A DNA stretch of 64,000 nucleotides from Methylophilus sp. 42 (GTDB lineage Bacteria > Pseudomonadota > Gammaproteobacteria > Burkholderiales > Methylophilaceae): assembly GCF_000384155.1 (NCBI RefSeq), contig NZ_KB913031.1, positions 1 to 64,000 on the forward strand, written 5' to 3'. Each line of letters starts with the position of its first letter. The first letter of the stretch is position 1. The notes below the pieces were generated by a model. It made no database searches, was not told the DNA's origin, and was given only the letters and a program-made list of their open reading frames with translations. This document shows positions 27,706-36,020 of this stretch, one piece after another. Made by a program: the position numbers and the translations under genes.

Positions 27706-28851
27706 CTAATTCAATTTAGCCGCGATCGCTTCAAAATCAAACCTTAGCATTAATGACCATGGTGATGTTTTAGCACCCGTTTTTATGGGATGAAAAAACA
27801 GAATATCGGATCTATTGCGCGCCTCAACAAATGGCCTTCCTTCGCTAATGGCTTTTTTAGCCTCCGGCGTAAGATCATGAGCAGGCTTGCCCACACGTTC
27901 CACGTCAGGATGTGTGATGTAAGACCCCGCATTTGAAATCAGGGCATATGAGCCAATCCCGTAAGGTTTAAGCTGACTTAAATCATCCTGAAATTTATCA
28001 AGGGCAAAGTCAATCGCTGATACCCCGATAAACTTGCCTGCAGACATAATCACCACGACCATCGTAGCCACTTGTACGGCCTGGCCGTTACTTAAAATAT
28101 ACTCAAAAGGCTCTATCATTAGATTTTTGCCCAAGCGCCTTGGCTGGTCATACCAATTATTCATCCCAGAGGTTTCATAGGCTTCTAATTTGTCACCTAC
28201 AATCGTGCCACTGGCGCGATTCCAATAGGGAATAAAGCGCCCTGTCTCATCATGTCCTTCTTTATTCATATATTCGTTATCTAAACCATCGAACGCATTC
28301 GGCTCAAAACAACAGGCGTAACCTAGCACATCGACATCGGCTTTTAGATTCGCCATCAATAGCGCATTCACCACATCACGCTTTGGCCTAATGCGGGACG
28401 CTCTCATTCCTTCAATCAGATTTTTAATGCCAGACAGGCTGGTTTCCAGCTGCATAAAACGCATTTCAATCTGCATCGCCTGCGCCGCCACAACAAAAGA
28501 AGCGCTTTTTAACAGTGAATCTTTTTCTGCACGCAAGACTTCAAGGCTAGCTTTCACTGAGTCATTTTTAATCGAGGAAACAATGCGACTGATTTCAGTC
28601 GCTGCTTTGGATGATTGCTCAGCCATCACGCGCACTTCGCCTGCAACAACTGCAAATCCAAGACCAGCCTCGCCTGCCCTTGCAGACTCGATGGTTGCAT
28701 TCATTGAAATGAGTGTTGTTTGTTTAGCAACCTGCTTAATAATGTCAGCGACTTTGCCGATTTCATTTGAACTGACCTCTAGGCCTTTGACGAGATTTTT
28801 GACCAGCTCAATCGTCTGGCCTGTGCTCGAATCATTTAATTGGATACTCAA
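27706..28851 (-). CDS. soluble chemoreceptor: MCP signalling domain followed by dCache sensor
   Basis: A 381-residue protein with an unusual order. Residues 1-100 contain the MCP signalling hairpin (TTLISMNATIESARAGEAGL, then GFAVVAGEVRVMAEQSSKAA). Residues about 150-375 form a double Cache sensor (RFIPYWNRASG, GMNNWYDQPRRLGKNLMIEP, GVSAIDFALDKFQ, GSYALISNAGSYITHPD). No transmembrane segment or signal peptide is seen, so it should be cytoplasmic, unlike most Cache receptors. It begins at TTG, with AGAGG upstream. The usual long methylation helices are shortened. Downstream of the APC permease, so methylated amines are a plausible ligand; inferred. Confidence 0.8.
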   Translation of the reverse strand: MSIQLNDSSTGQTIELVKNLVKGLEVSSNEIGKVADIIKQVAKQTTLISMNATIESARAGEAGLGFAVVAGEVRVMAEQSSKAATEISRIVSSIKNDSVKASLEVLRAEKDSLLKSASFVVAAQAMQIEMRFMQLETSLSGIKNLIEGMRASRIRPKRDVVNALLMANLKADVDVLGYACCFEPNAFDGLDNEYMNKEGHDETGRFIPYWNRASGTIVGDKLEAYETSGMNNWYDQPRRLGKNLMIEPFEYILSNGQAVQVATMVVVIMSAGKFIGVSAIDFALDKFQDDLSQLKPYGIGSYALISNAGSYITHPDVERVGKPAHDLTPEAKKAISEGRPFVEARNRSDILFFHPIKTGAKTSPWSLMLRFDFEAIAAKLN

Positions 28852-28910
28852 TTACTTTACCTCTAATTCAACCCAAAGTGAGTGACCCCCATGAAGGGGA
28901 GTAAATAAGA

Positions 28911-28930
28911 AAGGGGGCTGGTGCCCCCTT
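28911..28930 (-). terminator. terminator of the first APC permease gene
   Basis: Stem AAGGGGGC-TGGT-GCCCCCTT. On the minus strand it is followed by TCTTATTTA. It lies 54 bp past the permease stop; some read-through into the chemoreceptor gene is possible. A second G/C inverted repeat (CCCC-ATGAA-GGGG) at 28886-28900 follows. Confidence 0.75.
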
Positions 28931-28983
28931 TAGCTCTTACAAACAATCCATGGTACTGGATCGCAGAGCTTATTATTTCGCCC

Positions 28984-30681
28984 TTATGAGGCTAAATGAC
29001 TCGTAAAGTACACAATCACTCCAGCAACAATCAACGCAAAGTAAGGAAGTACACCTGCGGTCGTTTTCTGATCACCGTCCAAAAGCATGTCTTCTTGCAT
29101 TTCCTTAGGTAACACCCCTTTATCCACGATGTAATGTCTCCAGATAAAGATCGGGAATACCAGTCCTGCCATCACCAAACCACTCATTAATGTACCAGCA
29201 CCCCAGATATTGGCGCCCAGCCCCATCAGGGTGACGTTAACAAAAGCCAGGAAAGTACCTAATACGATCAAAATGGTCGGCGCTTTGTAAGGGCGCTCCC
29301 AATTAGGTCTATCCATACGGTGAATCCAGCCCGCGTTCAGGTTCAGGAAGTTGAAAATGACGTAACTGACATTGGCGGCGGCAAGCAAGAACATATAATC
29401 AGACATCATCAGCAAGACGAAGTTGAAGATCATGTTGGCCCACATGGCGCTTGTTGGTGCGCCATGCTCGTTCACTTTGGACAGGAACTTTGGCAGCAAG
29501 CCATCCGCGGAACCTTGATACAAGGTGCGTGAAGCACCAGACATAGTGGTCATGATTGAAAGCAGCAATGCGAGGATCAGCATCACCACAACCAGATTGG
29601 CAATAAACGCGGTATTACCCAGAATACCAGACAGGGCTTTTGCAACGCCCATACCACTATAAATATCAGGCGCCAGCATGCCATCATACACAGCGGCACT
29701 GGTGGCATTACCTGCAGCGTCAGTCACTGCTGGCGTGATCATTTGGCCTAAGCCCAAATGACCTTGAAATGCTAACGGCACTAACGTAAACACGCCCACA
29801 CACAGCAAGCCAGAATAGAAAATGGCCTTGAAAGTATCAGTTTCAGGATTTTTAAATTCGCGTGTGTAACAAACGGCTGTTTCAAAACCATAGGTTGACC
29901 AGGCGGCGATAAACAAACCACCCGCCATCAACACCCAACCATCAAGATTCCACAGCCCATCAATGACGTTGCCTACACTATCGTAAGCTAATGGGGATAA
30001 TGGAAAAAAATGCTCAGAGGGCATATCCCCGGTGATCAGTGGCACCAACCCGATCATAATCAGCGGGATCAAAGCCGCAACGCCCAAAATCATGGTAGTT
30101 CTGGCGGAACGCAGAATGCCGCCATTCTGGATGAAGTAAACCAGTAAAAGTAAGGCGGAGCCAATGACAAAAGTGGCATTGATACGCAGGGTCAGCCCCT
30201 CTTTCAACATGCCCAAATCCAGAAGTGTCAGCTGCCAAGTATTAATGGCGGCATCAGGTGCGAACATTGCTGTGAGAATATACCCTGCTGCTAGCCCTGA
30301 ACCGATTGAAAGTACAGGCGTCCAGGCGACCCAGTTACACCAGATTGAAAGTGGTGCGACAAATTTGCTGTAACGAATCCAGGCAACAGCTCCATAAACA
30401 GATGCGCCACCGGTTTTATGTGGAAACAAACCGGCGATTTCGGCATAGGTAAATGCCTGAATAAAGCCGAACCCAATGGAGATCATCCATACCAGCCAAG
30501 CCGGCTTACCGACAGTAGCCGCAATCGCCCCCATTGAAAACAACACTAAAGCTGGCACGCCACTGGCAACCCAAAATGCGCCAGTCCAGCTAATCGTTCG
30601 ATGTAGTGAGGCATTTCCAGCCACTACATCGTTACTGACATCTGCGGTAATTGCATCTGTCACATCTACAGTTTTTTGCAC
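28984..30681 (-). CDS. APC-superfamily permease, candidate methylated-amine importer (copy 1)
   Basis: A 565-residue integral membrane protein with about 12-13 helices. APC-type features are the N-terminal GAFWVASGVPALVLFSMGAI and the helix-1 glycine stretch, FTYAEIAGLFPHKTGGASVY, AAWSTYGFETAVCYTREFKN and IMTTMSGASRTLYQGSADG. GTG at 30681 is chosen as start since GGGAGG lies 5 nt upstream. A very similar copy lies at 46914 (also 565 residues). Both are in the trimethylamine island and this one has a 7-2-7 box promoter, so uptake of TMA or DMA (as ammonium ions) is a strong inference, but amino-acid or betaine transport is not excluded. Confidence 0.85.
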   Translation of the reverse strand: MQKTVDVTDAITADVSNDVVAGNASLHRTISWTGAFWVASGVPALVLFSMGAIAATVGKPAWLVWMISIGFGFIQAFTYAEIAGLFPHKTGGASVYGAVAWIRYSKFVAPLSIWCNWVAWTPVLSIGSGLAAGYILTAMFAPDAAINTWQLTLLDLGMLKEGLTLRINATFVIGSALLLLVYFIQNGGILRSARTTMILGVAALIPLIMIGLVPLITGDMPSEHFFPLSPLAYDSVGNVIDGLWNLDGWVLMAGGLFIAAWSTYGFETAVCYTREFKNPETDTFKAIFYSGLLCVGVFTLVPLAFQGHLGLGQMITPAVTDAAGNATSAAVYDGMLAPDIYSGMGVAKALSGILGNTAFIANLVVVMLILALLLSIMTTMSGASRTLYQGSADGLLPKFLSKVNEHGAPTSAMWANMIFNFVLLMMSDYMFLLAAANVSYVIFNFLNLNAGWIHRMDRPNWERPYKAPTILIVLGTFLAFVNVTLMGLGANIWGAGTLMSGLVMAGLVFPIFIWRHYIVDKGVLPKEMQEDMLLDGDQKTTAGVLPYFALIVAGVIVYFTSHLAS

Positions 30682-30838
30682 ACAAACCTCCCTTGAATTG
30701 AATCTGCCTAACCCCACTCAATAATCGCGGTTACTCCACCAACTTTTATAGGCGACCCATCATTTAAAAATTAATAAATATCACTTCACGATACTGATTC
30801 ATGGAAATAAACAATTTCCGTTTATCACATCGTCGTCA

Positions 30839-30897
30839 ATCATAACTACCTGAAAAGTGACTTTCTATTACCACTTAGGCTTACCCCATAAGTGGTA
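30839..30897 (-). promoter_or_regulatory. 7-2-7 box promoter of APC permease 1
   Basis: Minus strand: box TACCACTTATGGGGTA (30897-30882), 14 bp, -35 position TAGAA (poor), 18 bp, -10 TATGAT (30844-30839). The -35 is degenerate, as expected of an activator-dependent promoter. A second heptamer AGTGGTA lies within the 14-bp gap. The box could also serve the small rightward gene at 31005. Confidence 0.65.
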
Positions 30898-31004
30898 GCT
30901 GCAAGCCAATAAACATCAGATACACCGCGAATCGGAATTCAGGGGCTAAATAAATCCAGTGACTTTCAGGGAGGCGGTTTCAATCAATTAAAGAGGGTTT
31001 AGGG

Positions 31005-31244
31005 ATGAGAGTCATAGGAAAAAACGTATCAGACACAGGCCTGGAAATTGACATGATGCGATCAAGATTTAATAACGCTGTTGGTGATGGGCCTACTGGA
31101 GGCCTGCAAAAATATGCTCCTGGCGTTAGGGGGCAGGAGCGATATTACGATGATCAGACTAGAGTGAGAATCAAAGGTGCAGAAGCTGCCGAAGTGGCAG
31201 TTGAAATGCACCGCTTGATCAAGTTATTGCAAAACGCCAAATGA
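31005..31244 (+). CDS. small protein of unknown function (79 residues)
   Basis: Predicted 79-residue soluble protein, charged, with no signal peptide or motif I know; it contains VGDGPTGGLQKYAPGVRGQE and a helical, amphipathic end (AAEVAVEMHRLIKLLQNAK). An AGGG lies just before the ATG. Base composition and codon use look like the neighbours. It is divergent from the APC permease gene and shares its control region, which supports a real gene in the amine island, but the evidence is modest. Confidence 0.5.
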   Translation: MRVIGKNVSDTGLEIDMMRSRFNNAVGDGPTGGLQKYAPGVRGQERYYDDQTRVRIKGAEAAEVAVEMHRLIKLLQNAK

Positions 31245-31262
31245 GCTCAAGCTGCGTACGGC

Positions 31263-31901
31263 TTAAACCACCTTTTTAGTGTGTGCCCATACGGCGGCTT
31301 CCAGTCGGCTTGTTAATTTAAGCTTACTTAACAAATGCTTGATATGTACTTTTACAGTGGTGTCGCTGATACCTAAATGCCTTGCAATGGTTTTGTTATT
31401 AAGACCTCTGGCCAAGCACTCCAAAATTTCCCGTTCACGTTCGGTGAGGGAAACATCATCGTCTTGTTTATTCAAGGTCGGATTCACCAGCGCATTCTTC
31501 AGAATATCTGTCAGGCTTTCATGCAACACCGTGATGCCGGACATGGCTTTTTTCAAGCTTGCACACAAGTCCTCAGGCTCCATATCTTTCAATAAATAGC
31601 CATCGGCGCCAGCACGTAAAGCTTCCAGCAGATCATCCTCAGCATCAGAAACCGTCAACACAATACATTTCGTATCAAGTTTGGCTTCTTTGATCCGCGT
31701 CAGTGTTTCTATGCCATTCATGACCTTCATATTCAGGTCAATTAAAGCCAGCCCCGGTTTTAGCTGCTCGACCAGAGACAGCCCCTGTAACCCGGAGGCA
31801 GCCTCCCCAATCACATCGAACTCGGGATCCGAGGAAATCATCTGCATTACGCCTTTACGGAATAATGCGTGATCATCAATAATTACGACTGTCGTTGCCA
31901 T
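31263..31901 (-). CDS. NarL/FixJ-family response regulator
   Basis: A 212-residue two-domain regulator. The receiver has acidic residues D9/D10, phosphoacceptor D55 in LIDLNMKVMNG, the conserved T/S of CIVLTVSDAE and K105 region LKDMEPEDL. The C-terminal LuxR-type helix-turn-helix reads LTEREREILECLARGLNNKT followed by IARHLGISDTTVKVHIKHLL, which is characteristic of the NarL group. It lies 15 bp downstream of its kinase gene. NarL-type proteins bind heptamer pairs spaced by 2 bp, exactly the form of the boxes found before the island's operons, so it is the prime candidate for their activator. Confidence 0.93.
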   Translation of the reverse strand: MATTVVIIDDHALFRKGVMQMISSDPEFDVIGEAASGLQGLSLVEQLKPGLALIDLNMKVMNGIETLTRIKEAKLDTKCIVLTVSDAEDDLLEALRAGADGYLLKDMEPEDLCASLKKAMSGITVLHESLTDILKNALVNPTLNKQDDDVSLTEREREILECLARGLNNKTIARHLGISDTTVKVHIKHLLSKLKLTSRLEAAVWAHTKKVV

Positions 31902-31916
31902 TTTCTAACCCCATCT

Positions 31917-33764
31917 TTATTGTTTTATACCCTCATTTTTTGGTCGGAACACTAATCGCACCCGTGTTCCGCCTAATCGGCGAGGGATCACCTCAATTTC
32001 ACCACCCAGACAATGGGCGCGTTCGGTCATAATCGCCAGCCCATAATGGTGTGGCTTAGACTCATCAAACGCGGGACCAATCCCGTCATCATCCACCATG
32101 ACAATCACTTCGCCCGTGGACTGCAGTACTAACGACACTTTGACTTTCTCAGCGCCTGAGTGCCGCACAATGTTCGACAATGCCTCCCGGATAACGTGCA
32201 GCAAATGAAACTCTTCATTCACAGTCAACCGGCAATCTTGCAATCGGTTATCCAGCGCAATCGAGAGATTAGAACGGCTGGAAAACTCGCTAATGGTTTC
32301 CTCCAATACGTGATCCAGACCTCGCACATCCATTTGCACCCGGAATGTCGTTAATAACTCCCGCAATTCTTTGTAGGCATTATCCAACCCTTCACGGATA
32401 TCATTTGCAATTTCCGCGGCGTCTGAACTCACCCCCTCCTGATTGAAGATGCTCTGCAACCGTGCAAGCTGAAACTTCATATAGGACAACGACTGGGCGA
32501 GGGAATCATGTAACTCCCGCGCAATCACTGCGCGCTCCTCAAGCAAAGCCACACGTCTTCCCTCCTGCTCACGGGCCTGAAACCCCATGGCCATCGCCAC
32601 CATCTGCGAAGTGACTTCAATCAGCTGGATTTCCATGTCCTCAAAATAGTGGTTGGCATCGGTCTCGATGAGCAGAATACCTAGCCAGCCATTGGAGCTT
32701 GGCAATGGCACTGTCGTGTATTGAATGCACTCCCCCTGGATAAGCTTGGTCTCATGCGTCACTTCAAACATTTGCAGATCTTGATCAAACATACTTTTAT
32801 CGAAAGATAGCGGCATATACCCCGAAAAAAGGGCCCGATGTGAAGAAAAGCGTGAGCCGATATCACTGAACATTAAGGCGACGTTCTTCGCATCCAATGT
32901 TTTTTCCATCGAATAAAGCACCTTTTTCAGGGTGATTTCATTCAAGTCAGAATTTGCGATCAACCTCGCCAACTTAAGCAGGAAGTCTTGAGATAACAGT
33001 GTTTTTCGCGCTTTCTCAGTACTGATCTTATTGGTCCAGTTGCTCTCCGCCTGATAGCCCTCAATGCGGGCCGACATTTCTGCGGTGAGTTTCTCCAACT
33101 TTTCTAACTCATCGCCATAATGAAAATCTTTGCCCTCATTGATTAGATCACTCGGGATCAGCTCATAGATGCGTCCCAAACGGGTAATCAGGATGCGCCA
33201 GGCAGTGAGCATGATGCATGCACCAATACAAATAGCCAGAAAGACGCAAGCCAATTGCATGATTTGAACGACTGCCTGCTTGGCTTCTACATCGTCTTTT
33301 GACGCCTCAATAAACTCATCATAAGCCTCTACAATCAGTTTGCCTTTCAGCAGCGTTTGCTCTTTAGAAGCGCCATACAAGCAACACTTAACAAACGCTT
33401 GGTGCAAGTGGCTGAGCTTTTCATAGGCAGCGGCCAGGCGGGTATCACTCTGCTTTCTACTCCAGGCATACGTTGCATCATCAAAATTACTGATACTCAG
33501 GGAAATTTTGTAGGGTTCTGCGCCAACTTGAGTGGCAGAAGTCTCCAACTTATAGAGCTCTTGCTTCCATAACATTTGCTCGTTATAGGCCTGGGTGATC
33601 GTTGCCAAATGATTAGGGACATAATCAAATAAAAATAACGAGGTCGCCTGCATCAGCACGACGACAATCATCAATGAAGCAACGAGCACATGCATGCTGG
33701 CATATAGCTTGTGGCTATTAACGTACCTCTTTAATTTTCTAAAAAACACTAAAATATTTCGCAT
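31917..33764 (-). CDS. NarX/NarQ-like sensor histidine kinase
   Basis: A 615-residue membrane kinase: two transmembrane segments (about 24-46 and 167-190) enclosing a periplasmic sensor of some 120 residues, a linker/HAMP-like coiled coil, a GAF-like domain (about 265-390), a HisKA_3 phosphoacceptor helix VIARELHDSLAQSLSYMKFQ (His near 413) and an HATPase domain with IREALSNIVRHSGAEKVKV and DDDGIGPAF...YGLAIMTERA. The overall layout is that of NarX. The periplasmic P-box for nitrate is not evident, so the ligand is probably different; trimethylamine or dimethylamine is proposed from location. Confidence 0.9.
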   Translation of the reverse strand: MRNILVFFRKLKRYVNSHKLYASMHVLVASLMIVVVLMQATSLFLFDYVPNHLATITQAYNEQMLWKQELYKLETSATQVGAEPYKISLSISNFDDATYAWSRKQSDTRLAAAYEKLSHLHQAFVKCCLYGASKEQTLLKGKLIVEAYDEFIEASKDDVEAKQAVVQIMQLACVFLAICIGACIMLTAWRILITRLGRIYELIPSDLINEGKDFHYGDELEKLEKLTAEMSARIEGYQAESNWTNKISTEKARKTLLSQDFLLKLARLIANSDLNEITLKKVLYSMEKTLDAKNVALMFSDIGSRFSSHRALFSGYMPLSFDKSMFDQDLQMFEVTHETKLIQGECIQYTTVPLPSSNGWLGILLIETDANHYFEDMEIQLIEVTSQMVAMAMGFQAREQEGRRVALLEERAVIARELHDSLAQSLSYMKFQLARLQSIFNQEGVSSDAAEIANDIREGLDNAYKELRELLTTFRVQMDVRGLDHVLEETISEFSSRSNLSIALDNRLQDCRLTVNEEFHLLHVIREALSNIVRHSGAEKVKVSLVLQSTGEVIVMVDDDGIGPAFDESKPHHYGLAIMTERAHCLGGEIEVIPRRLGGTRVRLVFRPKNEGIKQ

Positions 33765-33817
33765 ATCACAAGCAGATTTTCTTATACTGATATTTTGATG
33801 TAACTAGGCAGCAGCAT

Positions 33818-35176
33818 ATGAGCATCTTTATATTTTCAACGATGATTATCAGTATTATTTACCTAATCGTCCTGGGTGCATGGCACAGCATTGAAGGTCC
33901 TTTTTTAGCACACTTGGCTATTCTGGTGACAATTGCCATCGCGATCTTTTCAGCAGCGCTGGTTTTTATTGTTCAACCCCTGTTTACCAAAGCCAGCACC
34001 AATAAAAAAAGTGAGTCTACACAACAACTTTCCTGGTTAAGAGAAACCTCCAACGCCTTGTCTTCCCCCGCTGTGCTGCTGGATGGCCTGATTGTGAAAT
34101 TTGCCAACACGCCCTTCCTGCGCACACTCGGTTTGGTCGGCCTCGAAGACCAGATCAAGGGCATGCCGTTCACCAACATCATTCATCCCGCCGACCACCA
34201 GATCTTTGCTGAACTCAATGCGGAAGCAGCCACCGGAAAGACCAAAAATGAATCTACCAATATTCGCCTGATTTCACTCGATGGATCGGCTATTCCTTCC
34301 AATGTCAGCCTCACCAAGATGCGTGAAGACAGGGATGCAAACCTCACTTTATTCCAATTTACACCGCTTTCTGCAGAACATACACTCAGCAGCCACTTTG
34401 ACCCTCAATTTAACTATCATTTCATCATCGACAAACTCGAGCAGATTGTTTTCCAGCTCAACTTTGAAGGCAAAATTGTCTTTTTAAACCCCGCCTGGGA
34501 AAGCTTTCTTGAGTACGCGATCAAGGACAGCCTCAATAAAACCATTTCTGACTTTGCGCACCCTGAAGACAAGCTCATGGTGGAGTCCAGACTTGAATCC
34601 GTTGCCTACGGCAGAAAGCCAAGTTTCACCATCGACTTGCGTTTAATCTCCCTCCAGGGGGAGTCCAACTGGTTCCGTTTGAGAGCCAGATCCTCCTCAA
34701 ATATTTCCGGCGAAAGAACCAGCGTTGTCGGCACCATTACCAATATTCAAGACATCAAGGATGCTGAAGCACAACACTCGGCAAACCGTCGTGCCGCCAA
34801 CGCCCTGCTCAGCCATATCCCGGGGATGATTTACCGTTGCAGACATGACAGATCATGGACCTTCGAATATGTCAGCGAAGGCTGTATTGACATCACTGGC
34901 TACGATTCACTGGATTTACTGCACGACCCTAGTCTTACCTATAACCTGATTATTCACCCGACGGATAGAGCGGCGGTTTGGAAGTTGATTAATCAGCAAA
35001 TCGCCGAAGATGAAACCTTCAATATTGTCTACAGGATCATTACCCGCAAGGGCGAAACAAAACTGGTGCAAGAAGTTGGGCGTGGCGTATTTTCAAGCAC
35101 CGGCGAGCTGTTGGCACTGGAAGGATTCATCACCGCGGTACCTGACAAACAACACCACGTTTCCACACTATCCTGA
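33818..35176 (+). CDS. membrane-anchored PAS-repeat protein without output domain
   Basis: A 452-residue protein with two N-terminal transmembrane helices (about 3-22 and 28-53) and three PAS domains (about 70-190, 205-325 with PAC-like WFRLRARSSSNISGERTSVV, and 335-445 with YRCRHDRSWTFEYVSEG and VYRIITRKGETKLVQEVGRG). It stops right after the last PAS domain; there is no kinase, GGDEF, EAL or HTH part. It is divergent from the NarX-like kinase with only 53 bp between, so it may be an accessory sensor for that system or a shortened kinase. No frameshift is visible downstream. Confidence 0.82.
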   Translation: MSIFIFSTMIISIIYLIVLGAWHSIEGPFLAHLAILVTIAIAIFSAALVFIVQPLFTKASTNKKSESTQQLSWLRETSNALSSPAVLLDGLIVKFANTPFLRTLGLVGLEDQIKGMPFTNIIHPADHQIFAELNAEAATGKTKNESTNIRLISLDGSAIPSNVSLTKMREDRDANLTLFQFTPLSAEHTLSSHFDPQFNYHFIIDKLEQIVFQLNFEGKIVFLNPAWESFLEYAIKDSLNKTISDFAHPEDKLMVESRLESVAYGRKPSFTIDLRLISLQGESNWFRLRARSSSNISGERTSVVGTITNIQDIKDAEAQHSANRRAANALLSHIPGMIYRCRHDRSWTFEYVSEGCIDITGYDSLDLLHDPSLTYNLIIHPTDRAAVWKLINQQIAEDETFNIVYRIITRKGETKLVQEVGRGVFSSTGELLALEGFITAVPDKQHHVSTLS

Positions 35177-35301
35177 CCATACAACGTCCTTATACAGAGA
35201 CCAGGCCTGATCGATACGAAGACCTGCCTGCTGGATCTGCGGCCAGCTAAATCCGCACGATCTCCCTTGCAAACCCACCACAACGTGGCAGCTAACCTAA
35301 T

Positions 35302-35337
35302 TTAAGCTAATCACTAGCACACTAGCCCTTAGCTTAA
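35302..35337 (+). other. hairpin after the PAS gene
   Basis: Inverted repeat TTAAGCTAA / TTAGCTTAA with 18 nt between, inside which CTAG occurs twice. No T run on either side. It may stabilise the end of the PAS transcript or act as a weak terminator. The whole gap 35177-35711 holds no protein gene; its other content is the promoter and hairpin described next. Confidence 0.35.
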
Positions 35338-35388
35338 GTCATGCTCGCGTTCGTGTAACCATTAAAGCTAAACGTGCCGGAGGGATTT

Positions 35389-35471
35389 GGGAGGCAATGA
35401 ACATTGCCTCCCTGGCAAGCCCATTCTCGTTTGTACTGTCACTTGAGAGAGGTAAAGTACAGTGAACTTGT
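35389..35471 (-). ncRNA. candidate small RNA (convergent gap)
   Basis: Downstream of a minus-strand 7-2-7 box promoter there is no reading frame. The predicted transcript (start about 35471) has a CTCTCTC stretch, an anti-ribosome-site-like feature, and ends in a 10-bp stem GGGAGGCAAT / ATTGCCTCCC (loop GAAC). Its promoter and first 15 nt (CACAAGTTCA) are similar to those of the 50.8-kb element, which ends in a GGGGAGGC hairpin. Unlike that one, no U run follows the stem, so the 3' end is uncertain. Confidence 0.45.
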
Positions 35472-35477
35472 GCTTTT

Positions 35478-35536
35478 ATTTTCAGGCTTAAGCAGGCGGG
35501 GGACAATTCCCATTTAGGATTACTCCCTTAGGAGTA
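35478..35536 (-). promoter_or_regulatory. 7-2-7 box promoter in convergent gap
   Basis: Minus strand: box TACTCCTAAGGGAGTA (35536-35521, nearly perfect dyad), 14 bp, TTGTC (35506-35502), 18 bp, GAAAAT (35483-35478). Same geometry as the tmd promoter. No gene follows on this strand for at least 300 bp except antisense to the end of the PAS gene. Confidence 0.65.
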
Positions 35537-35711
35537 TTTACATGCAGAACGTAAGATGGGCCTGACTATTTTTAAAAGCAAGACCGCTTAGAAAGACGAT
35601 GAATCTACAGAACATCCGTCAGCGACATCTGACGAATGCCTGAGATGCTGGAGTTACCTGGCGGATGACAACGGCACGGGAGCAGCCTGTTGATGTCTGC
35701 AAAGCTCAACG

Positions 35712-35972
35712 CTAGAAGCTGCGTTTGGCGAGTGCGTGTAATTTGAAGGCTTTTTGCGACTGGAGATCGCTCCCCCTGAAGGTCGCATCTTGCCATGCCG
35801 TGTCTGCTGCAGCGCTTGTACGCTTGGGCTGTTGATAAGGCCGCTTACTCAAGTTCTGCATCTGCGTGGAATACATCGCAGATTTCACATAGACAGCATC
35901 AGTAGCATTTGTAGATTGCATCCCACCCAAAACCATGATTGATGTTGCGATAAAAACATGTACTTTCATCAT
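35712..35972 (-). CDS. small exported protein of unknown function
   Basis: 86 residues, beginning with a signal peptide (MMKVHVFIATSIMVLGGMQS, cleavage near NAT). The mature part is short, basic and polar (QNLSKRPYQQPKRTSAAADT). AGGA precedes the chosen ATG; the frame is open 16 codons upstream without support. It is last in the dimethylamine monooxygenase unit, 48 bp behind the heme subunit gene. No family recognised. Confidence 0.5.
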   Translation of the reverse strand: MMKVHVFIATSIMVLGGMQSTNATDAVYVKSAMYSTQMQNLSKRPYQQPKRTSAAADTAWQDATFRGSDLQSQKAFKLHALAKRSF

Positions 35973-36020
35973 TTTTTTCCTATGTCGTTGATATGGCGTG
36001 ACGAACACCCGTCTTGTCAT

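Noticed and set aside
28861-28905. A 7-2-7 box before the chemoreceptor gene (TACTCCCC...GGGGGTCA on the minus strand)
   Set aside because: The half sites do not have the 2-bp spacing and no -35/-10 follows at 14 and 18 bp; it looks like a G/C hairpin behind the permease gene.
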